From Culicoidibacter larvae (GTDB taxonomy: Bacteria > Bacillota_I > Bacilli_A > Culicoidibacterales > Culicoidibacteraceae), in assembly GCF_005771635.1 (NCBI RefSeq), contig NZ_VBWP01000009.1, positions 1 to 64,000 on the forward strand: 64,000 nucleotides of DNA, written 5' to 3'. The notes below the pieces were generated by a model that was not told where the DNA came from, made no database searches, and saw nothing but the letters and a program-made list of their open reading frames with translations. Shown piece by piece: positions 35,150 to 44,227 of this stretch. A program made the translations under genes and the position numbers. Positions within the stretch are counted from its first letter, which is position 1, and the number at the start of each line of letters is the position of its first letter.

Positions 35150-36355
35150 CTATTTATAATAATTTTTCGGTACTGCGATGTGTTTTACTACGTCAATACC
35201 ATTCTTTTTATCAAACACAAGTAGCTGCATTGCTTTCTTGTTGCCAACATATCCGGATTCAGCGTGCCAATAGTCAGTTCCACTGATACTTGAACAATGA
35301 TGAATCATAATACCGTGTATTTCCTCGACTTTGTAAGTATGAAAATGTCCAGCAATTACATGGCGATCAGTTGTCGCCGCAAACATCATCGGTTCTTCGG
35401 TAGATAGCATCATCGGCAGTCGCTTACCTTCTTTATCTGAATGAGTAAAGCAAATCATATTCACACCAAATTGATAATATTGTCGTGGTTTATGGTTCAA
35501 AATAGGTGTTACTCTATCGTAATTATTGAAATACGCTTCTAATACCTTGAATATTGCATAACTAAGTGTTTCATCATGATTGCCACGCGACCATACGAGT
35601 GTAATGTTTGCCACTTCAGAAAGTCTGCTGATATTATCAATCATTGTTTCGCAAACTGTATCAATCATTTTTTTCCAACGTACATCGGTATCTTGTAGTG
35701 TTCCGGCTGATGTGAATGGTTTATTACTATCAAAGTGCAGCAAGTCTTGTCCAATTGGAACGATAGCTTTTTTGATGTCATTTTCTTTCATGTACTCATA
35801 ACTTTGTTGAAATACATAATCAACTGACTTTCTGGCAATCTTCATATCGTAATTATCGCCTGTTTCCGAAGCCCAAGCGAGCTTTGGCATGTGGAAGTCA
35901 ACTGCTGCTAAAACGGCTAATTTATCGCCTATTTTGTGCTTCTCAACGCCAACCCATGACTTTGGCATTGGTCGATTGCATAATCGTTTGAACAATTCTT
36001 CAAAATCAATTTGCTGCATCACACTTTTTGCCTTAAAAATCACTTGAAAATGTGAATTCCCTTTTGTATTAAGTGTTGGTCGCTGCCGTTGCAAATCATA
36101 CTTCTCCGGGTCTTTTTTAAAAAAATCGTAAATCTCTGCATCGGTCATACGTGCTACATGAATTGCAACATCACCATTAATTTCAGATGCTTCAATTTCT
36201 TTGAACTCCGAAGGCTGTATTTTGTCCCTGTTTCGACGAATAACACATCTTACAGTTTCGTATGTCAAATTCATTACATCTGCAATATCAGTCATTTTAA
36301 GCCCGTCTGATGCGTGCTTTAATATCTGTTCGTTACGTTCTTTCTTGTGGTTCAT
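35150..36355 (-). CDS. Metallophosphoesterase with N-terminal HTH
   Basis: 401 residues. A helix-turn-helix at 10-40 (MTDIADVMNLTYETVRCVIRR) precedes a calcineurin-type phosphoesterase with VDFHMPKLAW, GQDLLHFDS, RGNHDETL, CFTHSDKEG and AGHFHTYK. Phage proteins of this type are thought to process DNA or nucleotides; substrate unknown. AAGGGG precedes the start. Confidence 0.82.
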   Translation of the reverse strand: MNHKKERNEQILKHASDGLKMTDIADVMNLTYETVRCVIRRNRDKIQPSEFKEIEASEINGDVAIHVARMTDAEIYDFFKKDPEKYDLQRQRPTLNTKGNSHFQVIFKAKSVMQQIDFEELFKRLCNRPMPKSWVGVEKHKIGDKLAVLAAVDFHMPKLAWASETGDNYDMKIARKSVDYVFQQSYEYMKENDIKKAIVPIGQDLLHFDSNKPFTSAGTLQDTDVRWKKMIDTVCETMIDNISRLSEVANITLVWSRGNHDETLSYAIFKVLEAYFNNYDRVTPILNHKPRQYYQFGVNMICFTHSDKEGKRLPMMLSTEEPMMFAATTDRHVIAGHFHTYKVEEIHGIMIHHCSSISGTDYWHAESGYVGNKKAMQLLVFDKKNGIDVVKHIAVPKNYYK

Positions 36356-36476
36356 TATTCCGCCCCTTCCAATAATTTGGATATTTATTATTTACATAAT
36401 TCATCAAACTTTCATATCTTCGTCGGACAAATAGTTGCTTTCCGCTTCTTCTGCCTGCAATAATTAATCTAGGCAT
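36333..36476 (-). CDS. 47-residue protein with a P-loop-like start
   Basis: Begins MPRLIIAGRRSGKQ, which resembles a Walker A motif (GxxxxGK) but the protein stops after 47 residues and cannot form a P-loop NTPase. It overlaps the stop of the previous gene and the start of the phosphoesterase. It may be a remnant or a basic DNA-binding peptide. Confidence 0.5.
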   Translation of the reverse strand: MPRLIIAGRRSGKQLFVRRRYESLMNYVNNKYPNYWKGRNNEPQERT

Positions 36477-36714
36477 TTGGATCACCCGTTGTTTCTCCGA
36501 AAAGACGCATTAATCTGTCGTATCCAAGTTTTTCGACCAACAGCTCGTAAGATGTTTCAGCATACTGCTTTACCTCAATAAGTCTAAGATTCGTTGTTCC
36601 AACAACTTGTTCAAAAGTTGTTTCATCGTTTGCATCAGCGACGGCTTCAAGAGCAAGACATAAACCAATTATGATTCCAATATCTTTTCCTTTCTCGAAT
36701 TGAACGCCCATCAT
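36469..36714 (-). CDS. Hypothetical early protein
   Basis: 81 residues, helical, no family recognised. Overlaps both neighbours (4 bases upstream, 8 bases downstream). Confidence 0.6.
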   Translation of the reverse strand: MMGVQFEKGKDIGIIIGLCLALEAVADANDETTFEQVVGTTNLRLIEVKQYAETSYELLVEKLGYDRLMRLFGETTGDPNA

Positions 36715-37118
36715 TCCACCTCCAGCAATTCGGGGTTATCACATTTATTGCCGATTACTTCATACTTTATAACACACATTTGATAACCCGGTGAAATATT
36801 GTAACAAGCTTCTGTTTCAATCCAAGATACTACAATCGTATGCGCTGTATCAGAACCTTTAGATTTGGCTATGACAATATCACCTTCATAAATTTTAGTG
36901 CCATTTATATCTTTTAGTCCCGTGTACTGTCCAACAGATTCTGGAATTACTTTTATACATTTTAATTGAAAGTAATATTCATAATTTATTGTACCTTCAA
37001 ATATTTTACTATCAAAAGGGGTTATAAAATGGTCACCTGTTTCATTTATTTTAAATACTCTACCATACACCCACAAGCCGCTTTCAACGCTCTTTCCTGC
37101 AAATTTATATTCACGCAT
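36711..37118 (-). CDS. YopX-family protein
   Basis: 135 residues. REYKFAGKSV at the start and VGQYTGLKDINGTKIYEGDIVIA in the middle are the YopX signature, a beta-barrel-like phage family without known function. Confidence 0.87.
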   Translation of the reverse strand: MREYKFAGKSVESGLWVYGRVFKINETGDHFITPFDSKIFEGTINYEYYFQLKCIKVIPESVGQYTGLKDINGTKIYEGDIVIAKSKGSDTAHTIVVSWIETEACYNISPGYQMCVIKYEVIGNKCDNPELLEVE

Positions 37119-37293
37119 TCTCATTCACCCTTTCAACGATCCAACACGTACGGTCGAATTCTCTTACTGTATGATTGCCAAAATCTAAGCTCCAATGTTT
37201 ATAGTGATTCTTAGAAATAACAATATTTCCATGTTCGTTATATATAGCGAGAAGGCGCGCTTTCCACGCCTCACGCTCTCTCTTGCTACTCAT
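37111..37293 (-). CDS. Hypothetical early protein
   Basis: 60 residues, basic N-terminus (SSKREREAWKARLL), no family. Overlaps the YopX gene start; good spacing in the operon. Confidence 0.55.
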   Translation of the reverse strand: MSSKREREAWKARLLAIYNEHGNIVISKNHYKHWSLDFGNHTVREFDRTCWIVERVNENA

Positions 37294-37306
37294 ATTACCA
37301 CCTCAA

Positions 37307-37708
37307 TTAGAACGGGAGATCATCGTTAGTAATATCAAACGTTTGCGTTGGTTCTTCATAACCATGACTTGGCGCTTGATATTCATTACTTTGAGCAGAC
37401 GACTTGGATTCAACAAAATCAAAACTATTTACATTTACATATATTTTATTGCGCTTGCTTCCGTCTTGTGCTGTATATTCATCTTGTTGAACTTCACCAG
37501 TAATTCCAATCATAGAACCTTTTCGGAAATATTTTTCAATATTTTCGGCAGTTTTACCCCAAGCAGTACAAGGAATAAAATCGGTTTTATCTTTTTGCAT
37601 TTTGCGTTTGACTGCAATATTAAAATTCAATAAAGCGGTTTGTTTATCTCCAACATATTTTAATTCTAGGTCATTAGTAATTCGACCAATTCCATTAAAT
37701 GATTGCAT
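37307..37708 (-). CDS. ssb: Single-stranded DNA-binding protein
   Basis: 133 residues. OB-fold (FNGIGRITNDLELKYV, FNIAVKRKMQ, IPCTAWGKTAENI, GSMIGITGEVQ) and the acidic C-terminal tip NDDLPF that recruits repair and replication partners. Protects ssDNA during phage replication and works with the neighbouring RecT. Confidence 0.95.
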   Translation of the reverse strand: MQSFNGIGRITNDLELKYVGDKQTALLNFNIAVKRKMQKDKTDFIPCTAWGKTAENIEKYFRKGSMIGITGEVQQDEYTAQDGSKRNKIYVNVNSFDFVESKSSAQSNEYQAPSHGYEEPTQTFDITNDDLPF

Positions 37709-37712
37709 TATA

Positions 37713-38159
37713 TTACTCCTCTATCTTTTTATTTTGCCAGTATTCATCGAAATTCCAGCAGATATTATCATCAAACTTAATACTTCTCATATCATGTTGA
37801 AGAATAGCTTCAAGCTCAACAATAACTTTTCTTTTTTGTTCATAAAACCAAATAGCTACCAACGAGATTCCGCCATTTCCCTTAGCTTCAAGCAATAAAT
37901 CTAGTTGACTTTTTTTAGATGTTTTATTTTTCATTTCCAACCTTGAAATAGAAAATCTATCTGTTTTATTAGCCTTACATTCGATGTAATATGCGTTACC
38001 ATTATTTAGCGAGTGAATATCGCAAGGGTTTTGGGTACTCTTTGTTCGCCTTCCCTCAATCAAACCAACATCTCGCAATCTAATAGCAAAGTGTCCATTT
38101 TTTTGCAGGTATGATTCCGTCCACTTTTCAAAGGCTTTACCTTTGTTTTGTTTCGCCAT
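37713..38159 (-). CDS. RecU-like Holliday junction resolvase
   Basis: 148 residues. NKGKAFEKWTESYL at the N-terminus and the nuclease core with DIHSLNN followed by YYIECKANKTDRFSISRL match the RecU/PBP-related-factor fold with a D...E-x-K active site. Would cut recombination intermediates produced by the exonuclease/RecT pair. Confidence 0.75.
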   Translation of the reverse strand: MAKQNKGKAFEKWTESYLQKNGHFAIRLRDVGLIEGRRTKSTQNPCDIHSLNNGNAYYIECKANKTDRFSISRLEMKNKTSKKSQLDLLLEAKGNGGISLVAIWFYEQKRKVIVELEAILQHDMRSIKFDDNICWNFDEYWQNKKIEE

Positions 38160-38161
38160 AA

Positions 38162-38785
38162 CTATTCAACTCTTTCAATAGCACGAACAGCCTCATTAAC
38201 AGCTACAAGCAACGCACCAACTGTGTTATCACGATTCATTTTTGATTTGTCGGCGATTGCTGACGCTAGTTTTTCGCACAATTCTTCAACCGTTACATCT
38301 TCCGGGTCTTTCAACGCAGAAAGCATTTTGTCAGCTGCTGTTTGTGCTTCTTCTTTTGTTTTAAAAACACTGTTCTGCGACAAATAACGTTTATCGAATT
38401 CATCATTGCTCCAGCCATATTCATATACGTTTTCTTTAGCACCCAATACAACAGTCCAATAATTATCACCATCATTCGGAATCCATTGTTTTGGACTTGT
38501 TAGGCTATTAATTGAAACAGACGCTTTACCAAAGGCAGCGTTTAGACGTGCAAATTGTTCTTCAAACTCAATGTTAGATAATTGGTTTTTCTTTGATTTT
38601 AGTTCGGCTCTTTTAATTTCTAAACACCGTTGGCGATTCTTTATATCTTCAAAAATGTAAAAAGGTACTGGTTTGTCATACTTTGCACAGAATCGTTGTA
38701 AGTCTGATACTTCTGTCTGTTCTTGTTTTAGTTCGGTTTCAAGTTTTGTAATAGATTCTTTTAAAATTTCTTTATTCATTTTCAT
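38162..38785 (-). CDS. Hypothetical phage protein
   Basis: 207 residues. Coiled coil at 5-75 and a middle part (DNYWTVVLGAKENVYEYGW...FDKRYLSQNSVFKTKEEAQTAADKML) that recurs in Firmicute phages next to recT genes. Function unknown. Confidence 0.65.
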   Translation of the reverse strand: MKMNKEILKESITKLETELKQEQTEVSDLQRFCAKYDKPVPFYIFEDIKNRQRCLEIKRAELKSKKNQLSNIEFEEQFARLNAAFGKASVSINSLTSPKQWIPNDGDNYWTVVLGAKENVYEYGWSNDEFDKRYLSQNSVFKTKEEAQTAADKMLSALKDPEDVTVEELCEKLASAIADKSKMNRDNTVGALLVAVNEAVRAIERVE

Positions 38786-38892
38786 TCTCCTTTAAATTCA
38801 ATTTCGATAACAATTTCTAGATTTCCGTTATCGCTTTTTATTTCGCTGTTAATTTGTATTTGTTTCATGATTTCGTCAACTTCGGAATACAT
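38782..38892 (-). CDS. 36-residue acidic protein
   Basis: Begins MYSEVDEIMKQIQIN. Starts immediately after the recT stop and ends in an ATGA overlap with the next gene, so it is likely translated by coupling. Confidence 0.55.
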   Translation of the reverse strand: MYSEVDEIMKQIQINSEIKSDNGNLEIVIEIEFKGE

Positions 38893-39738
38893 TTATTTTT
38901 CTTCATCAATCAAGAACTCTGGAATATATTCTTCTGTTTCCGGCTCTTGAACTGGCGCTTCAGATACTCCCAATAGTTCGTTTGCTTTAGCAGTTTGCGC
39001 TGCTTGTTCTTCTGCCGATACTTCAGCTACGACTTTATCTGCATAAATATATTCGCCTTCTTCGGTAATGATTGCTTGGTCTGCTTTTACAGCTTCAGCC
39101 ATTTCAACTGATAACGGAGCGTATTTACTTAGTAATTGCTTCAATACAGTTTTACGGCTCATTCCGTCAAAGTTATCTTTCCACTGTCCATTGTTGAATG
39201 TCTTAGAATATTTTTTGCCGTGACCTCGTGTTTCTTCAGCTGACATATAAACTTGTTTTTCAAATCCGTTCTTTAATTTGAAATAAGCAACATATCCGAT
39301 AATCTCTGCTTTTTCACGTTCAGATTCATCATCAATCCAGTTGTATTCAATGTCACCAGACAAACGGTCACGCTTGCCAAGTTCACCCTCTCGAACATCT
39401 GTTACGTTGATACGCTCGAACTGTCCGGAACGCATCGCTAATTGAATGAAACCTTTGTAACCCATTTGGAATTGCGCTTGGTTTCCGTAAGGTATAACGT
39501 ATGCAAACCCTAAATTGTTGTCTAGTGGTAAGTCTAAAGCTGTTGCTTTAATTGCGGCGAACATAGTTGTCTGTGGATCACACTTCTGCAAACCTTTTAC
39601 ATTAGACACTAGTGCAACTGCGTTATTTACGAACGAGCTTTTTTTGTTACCTAAAACCGACTGTAAATATTCTTGTGTTTTATCATTTGAAATAAATTGG
39701 TTAAAATCTTTCAATGTACTAACTTGATTTCCTGCCAT
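38893..39738 (-). CDS. recT: RecT single-strand annealing protein
   Basis: 281 residues. NVKGLQKCDPQTTMFAAIKATALDLPLDNNLGFAYVIPYG and the central QFQMGYKGFIQLAMRSGQ are diagnostic of RecT. ATG at 39738 has AAGGAG ten bases upstream. With the exonuclease upstream it forms the phage recombination pair. The tail is acidic and Pro/Glu-rich. Confidence 0.95.
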   Translation of the reverse strand: MAGNQVSTLKDFNQFISNDKTQEYLQSVLGNKKSSFVNNAVALVSNVKGLQKCDPQTTMFAAIKATALDLPLDNNLGFAYVIPYGNQAQFQMGYKGFIQLAMRSGQFERINVTDVREGELGKRDRLSGDIEYNWIDDESEREKAEIIGYVAYFKLKNGFEKQVYMSAEETRGHGKKYSKTFNNGQWKDNFDGMSRKTVLKQLLSKYAPLSVEMAEAVKADQAIITEEGEYIYADKVVAEVSAEEQAAQTAKANELLGVSEAPVQEPETEEYIPEFLIDEEK

Positions 39739-39885
39739 TTTGGCATCACTCCTTATTTTTTTGTAGAACACCACTTTTTAGGTGTTTTTAACTATTTTTA
39801 TTTATACCCCTGCAATCACTCATAAAAGCGATTTGCTTTCAGTAGATATATATAAATGTGGTCGTATTTGGTACTTAGATTTAAT

Positions 39886-40122
39886 TTATTCGGCTTTGAG
39901 AATGCCCGTTTGTAATATTTTCCCCATGTTGTCGAATTTTTCGATGAATATTGCGCCACCTTTATCAACTTTATGCGGTTTTAAACCTTTTCGGATAAGA
40001 CGGCGATAAACTGTATTGTTTGACGTGAATAATTCAATGTTGTGACTAAAATGGTCGATATTGATTTGTGTCTCTCTTTCATCGGCACCGCTATCAAACT
40101 GCATTACTTTTGGATAGTCCAT
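39886..40122 (-). CDS. Hypothetical early protein
   Basis: 78 residues, no family; looks like a small HTH-type fold (NTVYRRLIRKGLKPHKVDKGGAIFIEKF). Lies between exonuclease and recT genes. An AT-rich stretch of about 110 bases follows it and holds an AACACC/GGTGTT hairpin before recT. Confidence 0.55.
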   Translation of the reverse strand: MDYPKVMQFDSGADERETQINIDHFSHNIELFTSNNTVYRRLIRKGLKPHKVDKGGAIFIEKFDNMGKILQTGILKAE

Positions 40123-40134
40123 ATAATCTCTCCT

Positions 40135-40269
40135 TTAAAAAATAAAACTCCATACTTCTTTTAGTCCAATAATAAATATCAATAAAGCTGCAATAAATGA
40201 TAGTCCGGAAGCAATCACGAACATGCAACCACAACCAGCAGCACAGCCGTCGTTTTCGTAATTATCCAT
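40135..40269 (-). CDS. 44-residue membrane microprotein
   Basis: Begins MDNYENDGCAAGCGCMF, with three cysteines before a TM helix (GLSFIAALLIFIIGL). AGGAG-type site precedes it. Real by spacing; function unknown. Confidence 0.6.
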   Translation of the reverse strand: MDNYENDGCAAGCGCMFVIASGLSFIAALLIFIIGLKEVWSFIF

Positions 40270-40273
40270 ATAA

Positions 40274-41212
40274 TCACTCCTTAACTTTCATTTTGATAAA
40301 TGCTTTTTTGATACTTGCTTTTGTGTATCGCTCTGCAATCTCCGGTTGCTCTAACTTCAGTCGTTTTGAATCCAATCTACTTTCAACGGTTTCATTTACT
40401 AAAGTTACCGTCATGTTTTCAGATTGAATTTTCTTAATTCCGGCGTTTAGCATCTGTTCAGTCAGCTGTTCACGGAAGTTTGCAATCTCTTCTTTTGCCT
40501 TTTTCTCTGCAAGAACTGCTTTTTCAAGTTCTTTGATTTGAATTTGCAACGGGTGATTTGAATCAACAACCGTTAAATCCAATTCGCCGCCTTCTAAATA
40601 TTCAAATGTTTCCCAGTTTTGAGATAAGTATTCAAAAGAATCATTGAACAATATTGAAAATTGAATGAGATATGAAACATCAAATTCAAAGTAATTAATC
40701 TTGCTTGCGTCAAACTGCACATAGTCGGTTGTATCATAATGTACAAGTCGTACTCGAATATTCTTATCCGGATAAATAGCTTTTGCACACATATACTGCC
40801 AAGCTACTTGATACAATGCTTCTTGCTTCCAATATTCTATCGGCTTTATACTTGCCTTGTTTTCGAGAATAAGAATTTCATCTTCAGTAATAACAACTTG
40901 ATCGGGGTGGCAGAATACCGAAAAAGGATATTCGACAGGCATCACCCACAACGGGTTGCTTTCAATGTTGGTGTTTTCATCTTCGTTAGCATTTCGCAGC
41001 ATTTCATAAATTTGCTGCTCAATCGCATCACCTTGCCGCATTGCCGCTGTACTGATTTGTTCTTTTTCAATTCCATGTTTGATTGCATGAATTCGTTTTT
41101 GCAGACCAACGTTCGGAACACCGTTTGTTGTTAGTGCAATAATGTTCTTCGCATCACTACTGCCAAATCCGCTTTTGTGTGATTCAATGATTCCAGTTTT
41201 GTAATCAGTCAT
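40274..41212 (-). CDS. YqaJ/lambda-type exonuclease
   Basis: 312 residues. PD-(D/E)XK nuclease with SGFGSSDAKNIIAL, RQGDAIEQQIYEML, the acidic core HPDQVV...ILENKAS and QVAWQYMCA. Digests one strand so that RecT can anneal. The C-terminal third is a coiled coil (LEKAVLAEKKAKEEIANFREQL). Confidence 0.87.
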   Translation of the reverse strand: MTDYKTGIIESHKSGFGSSDAKNIIALTTNGVPNVGLQKRIHAIKHGIEKEQISTAAMRQGDAIEQQIYEMLRNANEDENTNIESNPLWVMPVEYPFSVFCHPDQVVITEDEILILENKASIKPIEYWKQEALYQVAWQYMCAKAIYPDKNIRVRLVHYDTTDYVQFDASKINYFEFDVSYLIQFSILFNDSFEYLSQNWETFEYLEGGELDLTVVDSNHPLQIQIKELEKAVLAEKKAKEEIANFREQLTEQMLNAGIKKIQSENMTVTLVNETVESRLDSKRLKLEQPEIAERYTKASIKKAFIKMKVKE

Positions 41213-41481
41213 TACAACTCACCCCACAACTCAATTAAGTCAGTAGTTTCTATGTGATTAATAACATTAATACACTCTTTAAGTCCAGTAACTCCAATTG
41301 TATGACCTGTTTCTGTTCCTAAAGCAACGTCACCAGTTTCGACAATTTCAAAATATCCGATAAAATCTGGACTATCAGCAAATGAAAACTTTATTTGCCA
41401 TACGTTCATGTTCAATAAGTGGATTCCATATTTGTTTAATAGTTCTTCTTTAAAGCGATTAATAATTTGTTCTGGTTTCAT
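41212..41481 (-). CDS. Hypothetical early protein
   Basis: 89 residues, no recognised family, AGGAG 8-9 bases upstream, overlaps the exonuclease start by one base. Confidence 0.6.
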   Translation of the reverse strand: MKPEQIINRFKEELLNKYGIHLLNMNVWQIKFSFADSPDFIGYFEIVETGDVALGTETGHTIGVTGLKECINVINHIETTDLIELWGEL

Positions 41482-41493
41482 TTTTCTTCACTC

Positions 41494-41721
41494 CTATAAA
41501 TCAATTTCAACAGTTTTTAAGTCATCATTTAAAGCGTGATGTACTTTACTTTCGCAATTGCTACAAACTTCAATTTGATGTGCAATTTCTGTTCCATTTG
41601 ACGAACATTTTAATTTACCATCTTTGTAATAGTCATAGCTAACTGGTCTACTTTCACTTGTAACTAATACTGGCTTTTCACCAGTTTTTGATTGCTTATT
41701 GCATTTTTGACATATAAACAT
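41494..41721 (-). CDS. Zinc-ribbon protein
   Basis: 75 residues with CQKC at the N-terminus and CSNC at the C-terminus, four cysteines set up for one zinc. Unknown role. Confidence 0.65.
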   Translation of the reverse strand: MFICQKCNKQSKTGEKPVLVTSESRPVSYDYYKDGKLKCSSNGTEIAHQIEVCSNCESKVHHALNDDLKTVEIDL

Positions 41722-41734
41722 ATTTTTTCACTCC

Positions 41735-41938
41735 TTAAAAATGTATTGGTTTGTTATCAATCAACTGGCATTCGTTACCTTTGCAGTCAATCCATGTTGT
41801 TTGGTTTTTTGCGCGGCGGACAGCATTACGTACATATCGCATACCGCGTGATTTCAAATACTGTTCAGCAGCGAACTTTGTTTCAAAGTCCCGATGTTTT
41901 CCGCCGGGTATAACTACTGTGAATTTTGGTTGTTTCAT
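41735..41938 (-). CDS. Hypothetical early protein
   Basis: 67 residues, basic (RYVRNAVRRAK), no known family. Part of the same tightly packed early operon. Confidence 0.55.
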   Translation of the reverse strand: MKQPKFTVVIPGGKHRDFETKFAAEQYLKSRGMRYVRNAVRRAKNQTTWIDCKGNECQLIDNKPIHF

Positions 41939-41944
41939 TTTGAA

Positions 41945-42244
41945 TCACTCCTTATCCTTTGGCACATAATCTTCTGGGTATATTAGTTTTGAATATTTCT
42001 TGTTTGTTAGATATATGTATCTGTCGTTATATTTATATCCTTCTTCATCTGTGAATTTTGAATATTCAACATTGATATAGCCATCACGTTTTAATCTCGA
42101 TATTATCGTACTAACATTTTTTGCACTAATTGACAGTAGCGTTGCTATAATTTGATTCGATGTCCAACAGAAATCAAACTCATAATCATAACTGTTTATA
42201 ATTACTTGCATAACCTTGTCACGTGTTGTTTCGCTTAACCCCAT
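41945..42244 (-). CDS. Winged-helix DNA-binding protein
   Basis: 99 residues. TSNQIIATLLSISAKNVSTIISRLKRDGYINVEY is a clear winged-helix. ATG at 42244 has AAGGAG eight bases upstream. Possible early regulator. Confidence 0.65.
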   Translation of the reverse strand: MGLSETTRDKVMQVIINSYDYEFDFCWTSNQIIATLLSISAKNVSTIISRLKRDGYINVEYSKFTDEEGYKYNDRYIYLTNKKYSKLIYPEDYVPKDKE

Positions 42245-42249
42245 TCCGC

Positions 42250-42792
42250 TCACTCCTTACTTTCAATTTTTAATTTTGATTGTGTTTCAAGAGCCTCAAA
42301 CATATTATTAGCCCCTGTTACCTCACGCTCTAAATAACTGTTGTACGTTTTAATCATTCGTTGTTTTAAAAACGGTGTGCCATCAATCGTCAAGCCTTTT
42401 AAATCTGTTTTGTAGTCTTGAGCAACACGTTCTGCAACTTCTCCAAATTTGTTTTTGACTGCTTCAAAGTATTTATCTGGATTGTAGATGATGCCAGTTG
42501 ATGACAACTCCCGAATAATTCCCTCAACAATTTTTTCAGAACTTCCGTTGTCTAATTCAAATTGTTGAACTGCGACTTGTTTAATGTATTTTGTTAATGA
42601 GGCAACTGTCGGATTCCACACTTCATTTTTAATATGTAGCTGAATAGCTTCTCCAAGCTCAACATCTGTGTAATTTCTAAAGTAAGGAAACCATGCACTT
42701 GTTTGCTTCTCGTTCAATCCGAAGTCTGAATAAAAATTCGACAACTTTTTCATCATAGCTACAAAAGTTAGTTCGTTAATTTTAGAACACAT
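42250..42792 (-). CDS. Helicase loader-like protein
   Basis: 180 residues. The N-terminus (MMKKLSNFYSDFGLNEKQTSAWFPYFRNY) resembles the loader/inhibitor G39P fold that delivers replicative helicase to the phage origin. It follows the replisome organizer gene, the standard order. GGAGG nine bases before the start. Confidence 0.7.
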   Translation of the reverse strand: MCSKINELTFVAMMKKLSNFYSDFGLNEKQTSAWFPYFRNYTDVELGEAIQLHIKNEVWNPTVASLTKYIKQVAVQQFELDNGSSEKIVEGIIRELSSTGIIYNPDKYFEAVKNKFGEVAERVAQDYKTDLKGLTIDGTPFLKQRMIKTYNSYLEREVTGANNMFEALETQSKLKIESKE

Positions 42793-43639
42793 TTATTTCT
42801 ACCTCCAAGTCCAAATCCCTAGTTGTCAATTCACTTTGCTTTTTGTTGTAATTACCCTCAATAATTTTCACTGCATTAGCTTGCTTTGTGATCCAATCAA
42901 ATGTCGCTTTCCAACCATTCTTGTTATTGCCATTAAGAAAGCCGCTGTTAGATATTGTTTTAAGAAATGGAACCGCAATATTTGTATATTCATGTTCACT
43001 AGTTATTCCAAGTAATTTCATAAGAGATTTTATTGCTGTTTTTCTTCCTGCAGTTATTTTTTGTACTTTAGATAATTCGGTACAGATATTATTAAAGTCA
43101 TTTTTGAATTGTTCAGAAAAATCAATGTGAGTTGATTTTTGGACATTGTCATTTATGACAAGAGTATTATCTATATCTTTCTTTATCTCTTTCTCTATAT
43201 CTATCTCTTTCTCTGTGTTACAGATTTGTTTCAATTTGTTACTTGGTGTTACGGAAGTGTTACATTGTAACGTTTTTTGATTTTCACGATGCTTTCTTAC
43301 ACGGGCAGCAGCGCTTGTTTCTGATCCAATCATGTTTGCTATTTTAGACATATATATCGTTTCATCTTCTAAAATTTCAATCATATTGAATTTTTCAAGC
43401 AACTTAATCGCCATTTCAACGAATGCTGTTTCATACTCGAACAAAATTGCCAACATTTCTGCGTCGTATGGTATCAAATCATCAAATCTTAAATTTCCGT
43501 CATGATCGATGCTTTCTGTAAGAAGCATCATGTAGAAAAGTGCTATGCTATCGCCTTGAGGCATTTTTCTGATTAATTTAAGGTCGTGACGTTTGAAAAA
43601 TCCTTTGTCTAATCTTAACCAGTAATATTTATTAGCCAC
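42782..43639 (-). CDS. Phage replisome organizer
   Basis: 285 residues. The N-terminal winged-helix domain (YYWLRLDKGFFKRHDLKLIRKMPQGDSIALFYMMLL) is the phage replisome organizer family; the C-terminal half is DnaD-like. It binds the origin and recruits the loader. GTG at 43639 has GGGG nine bases upstream; an ATG at 43645 is the alternative. Iteron-like repeats lie inside the gene in the linker region. Confidence 0.87.
   Translation of the reverse strand: MANKYYWLRLDKGFFKRHDLKLIRKMPQGDSIALFYMMLLTESIDHDGNLRFDDLIPYDAEMLAILFEYETAFVEMAIKLLEKFNMIEILEDETIYMSKIANMIGSETSAAARVRKHRENQKTLQCNTSVTPSNKLKQICNTEKEIDIEKEIKKDIDNTLVINDNVQKSTHIDFSEQFKNDFNNICTELSKVQKITAGRKTAIKSLMKLLGITSEHEYTNIAVPFLKTISNSGFLNGNNKNGWKATFDWITKQANAVKIIEGNYNKKQSELTTRDLDLEVEINVF
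43215..43271. promoter_or_regulatory. Candidate phage replication origin (iterons)
   Basis: Four copies of (G/T)TGTTAC start at 43215, 43236, 43246 and 43257 with an inverted copy (GTAAC) at 43267. Steps of 21, 10 and 11 put them on one DNA face. A polypyrimidine stretch (43170-43215) is next to them. Origins within the organizer gene are usual in Firmicute phages. Confidence 0.6.
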
Positions 43640-44003
43640 GAACATCAACCCCAGCTGCTGCCGCAAGTTCTAAAGCCTTGTGTTCTCGAGAACGTGCGCT
43701 CGCCAATTCTTTCGCAACGTGGTGTTCAATTTCAGCGCGATCTTGTTGATTGTCATAATATGCTAATCGGTAACCATAGTTGCCACTGACGATAGTGAAC
43801 GGTTCTTTGTTATCAATCATTTTTTGTTTTAAAGAATTATTGATAATATCTCGTAATTGGCGCGTACTTTCGATATAAATTTTGTGATACTGGCGAACAT
43901 ACTTGATTAGCTTTTCTGCTTTAGCATCTACTGTATGTTTCATAATGTCCAATATCGCAAGCTCCGTATCTGTATACGGGCTTGCTTTTGTTAAATCACC
44001 CAT
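43632..44003 (-). CDS. Hypothetical early protein
   Basis: 123 residues, basic and helical, alternating charge; GAGGTG seven bases before the ATG. The middle (YIESTRQLRDIINNSLKQKMI) has the look of an HTH but I do not recognise a family. Confidence 0.6.
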   Translation of the reverse strand: MGDLTKASPYTDTELAILDIMKHTVDAKAEKLIKYVRQYHKIYIESTRQLRDIINNSLKQKMIDNKEPFTIVSGNYGYRLAYYDNQQDRAEIEHHVAKELASARSREHKALELAAAAGVDVRG

Positions 44004-44217
44004 TTTGTTTCACCTCTTTAATAAATTTCATTTTCGTTTTAAAAATGTCGTTCGGATCAGTTTGTGCTGATTCACAAGTCCAACCGTCATTCGCAAACCC
44101 TTGGACGAACTGCTGCACCACTTCGTTTAGTGAAGTATTTGTCAACGATTCGCAATCAATGGTGAGCGTCACTTCTTTTTTAATCGGCTGTCTGCCAGTA
44201 TATATTTTTGATTTCAT
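43996..44217 (-). CDS. Hypothetical early protein
   Basis: 73 residues, alpha/beta pattern (VTLTIDCESL...FVQGFANDGWTC), no known family. Overlaps the next gene by 8 bases. Confidence 0.55.
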   Translation of the reverse strand: MKSKIYTGRQPIKKEVTLTIDCESLTNTSLNEVVQQFVQGFANDGWTCESAQTDPNDIFKTKMKFIKEVKQNG

Positions 44218-44227
44218 TGTTTACCAC

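Noticed and set aside
36333-36476. P-loop ATPase
   Set aside because: Only the Walker A-like stretch exists; 47 residues cannot form the fold.
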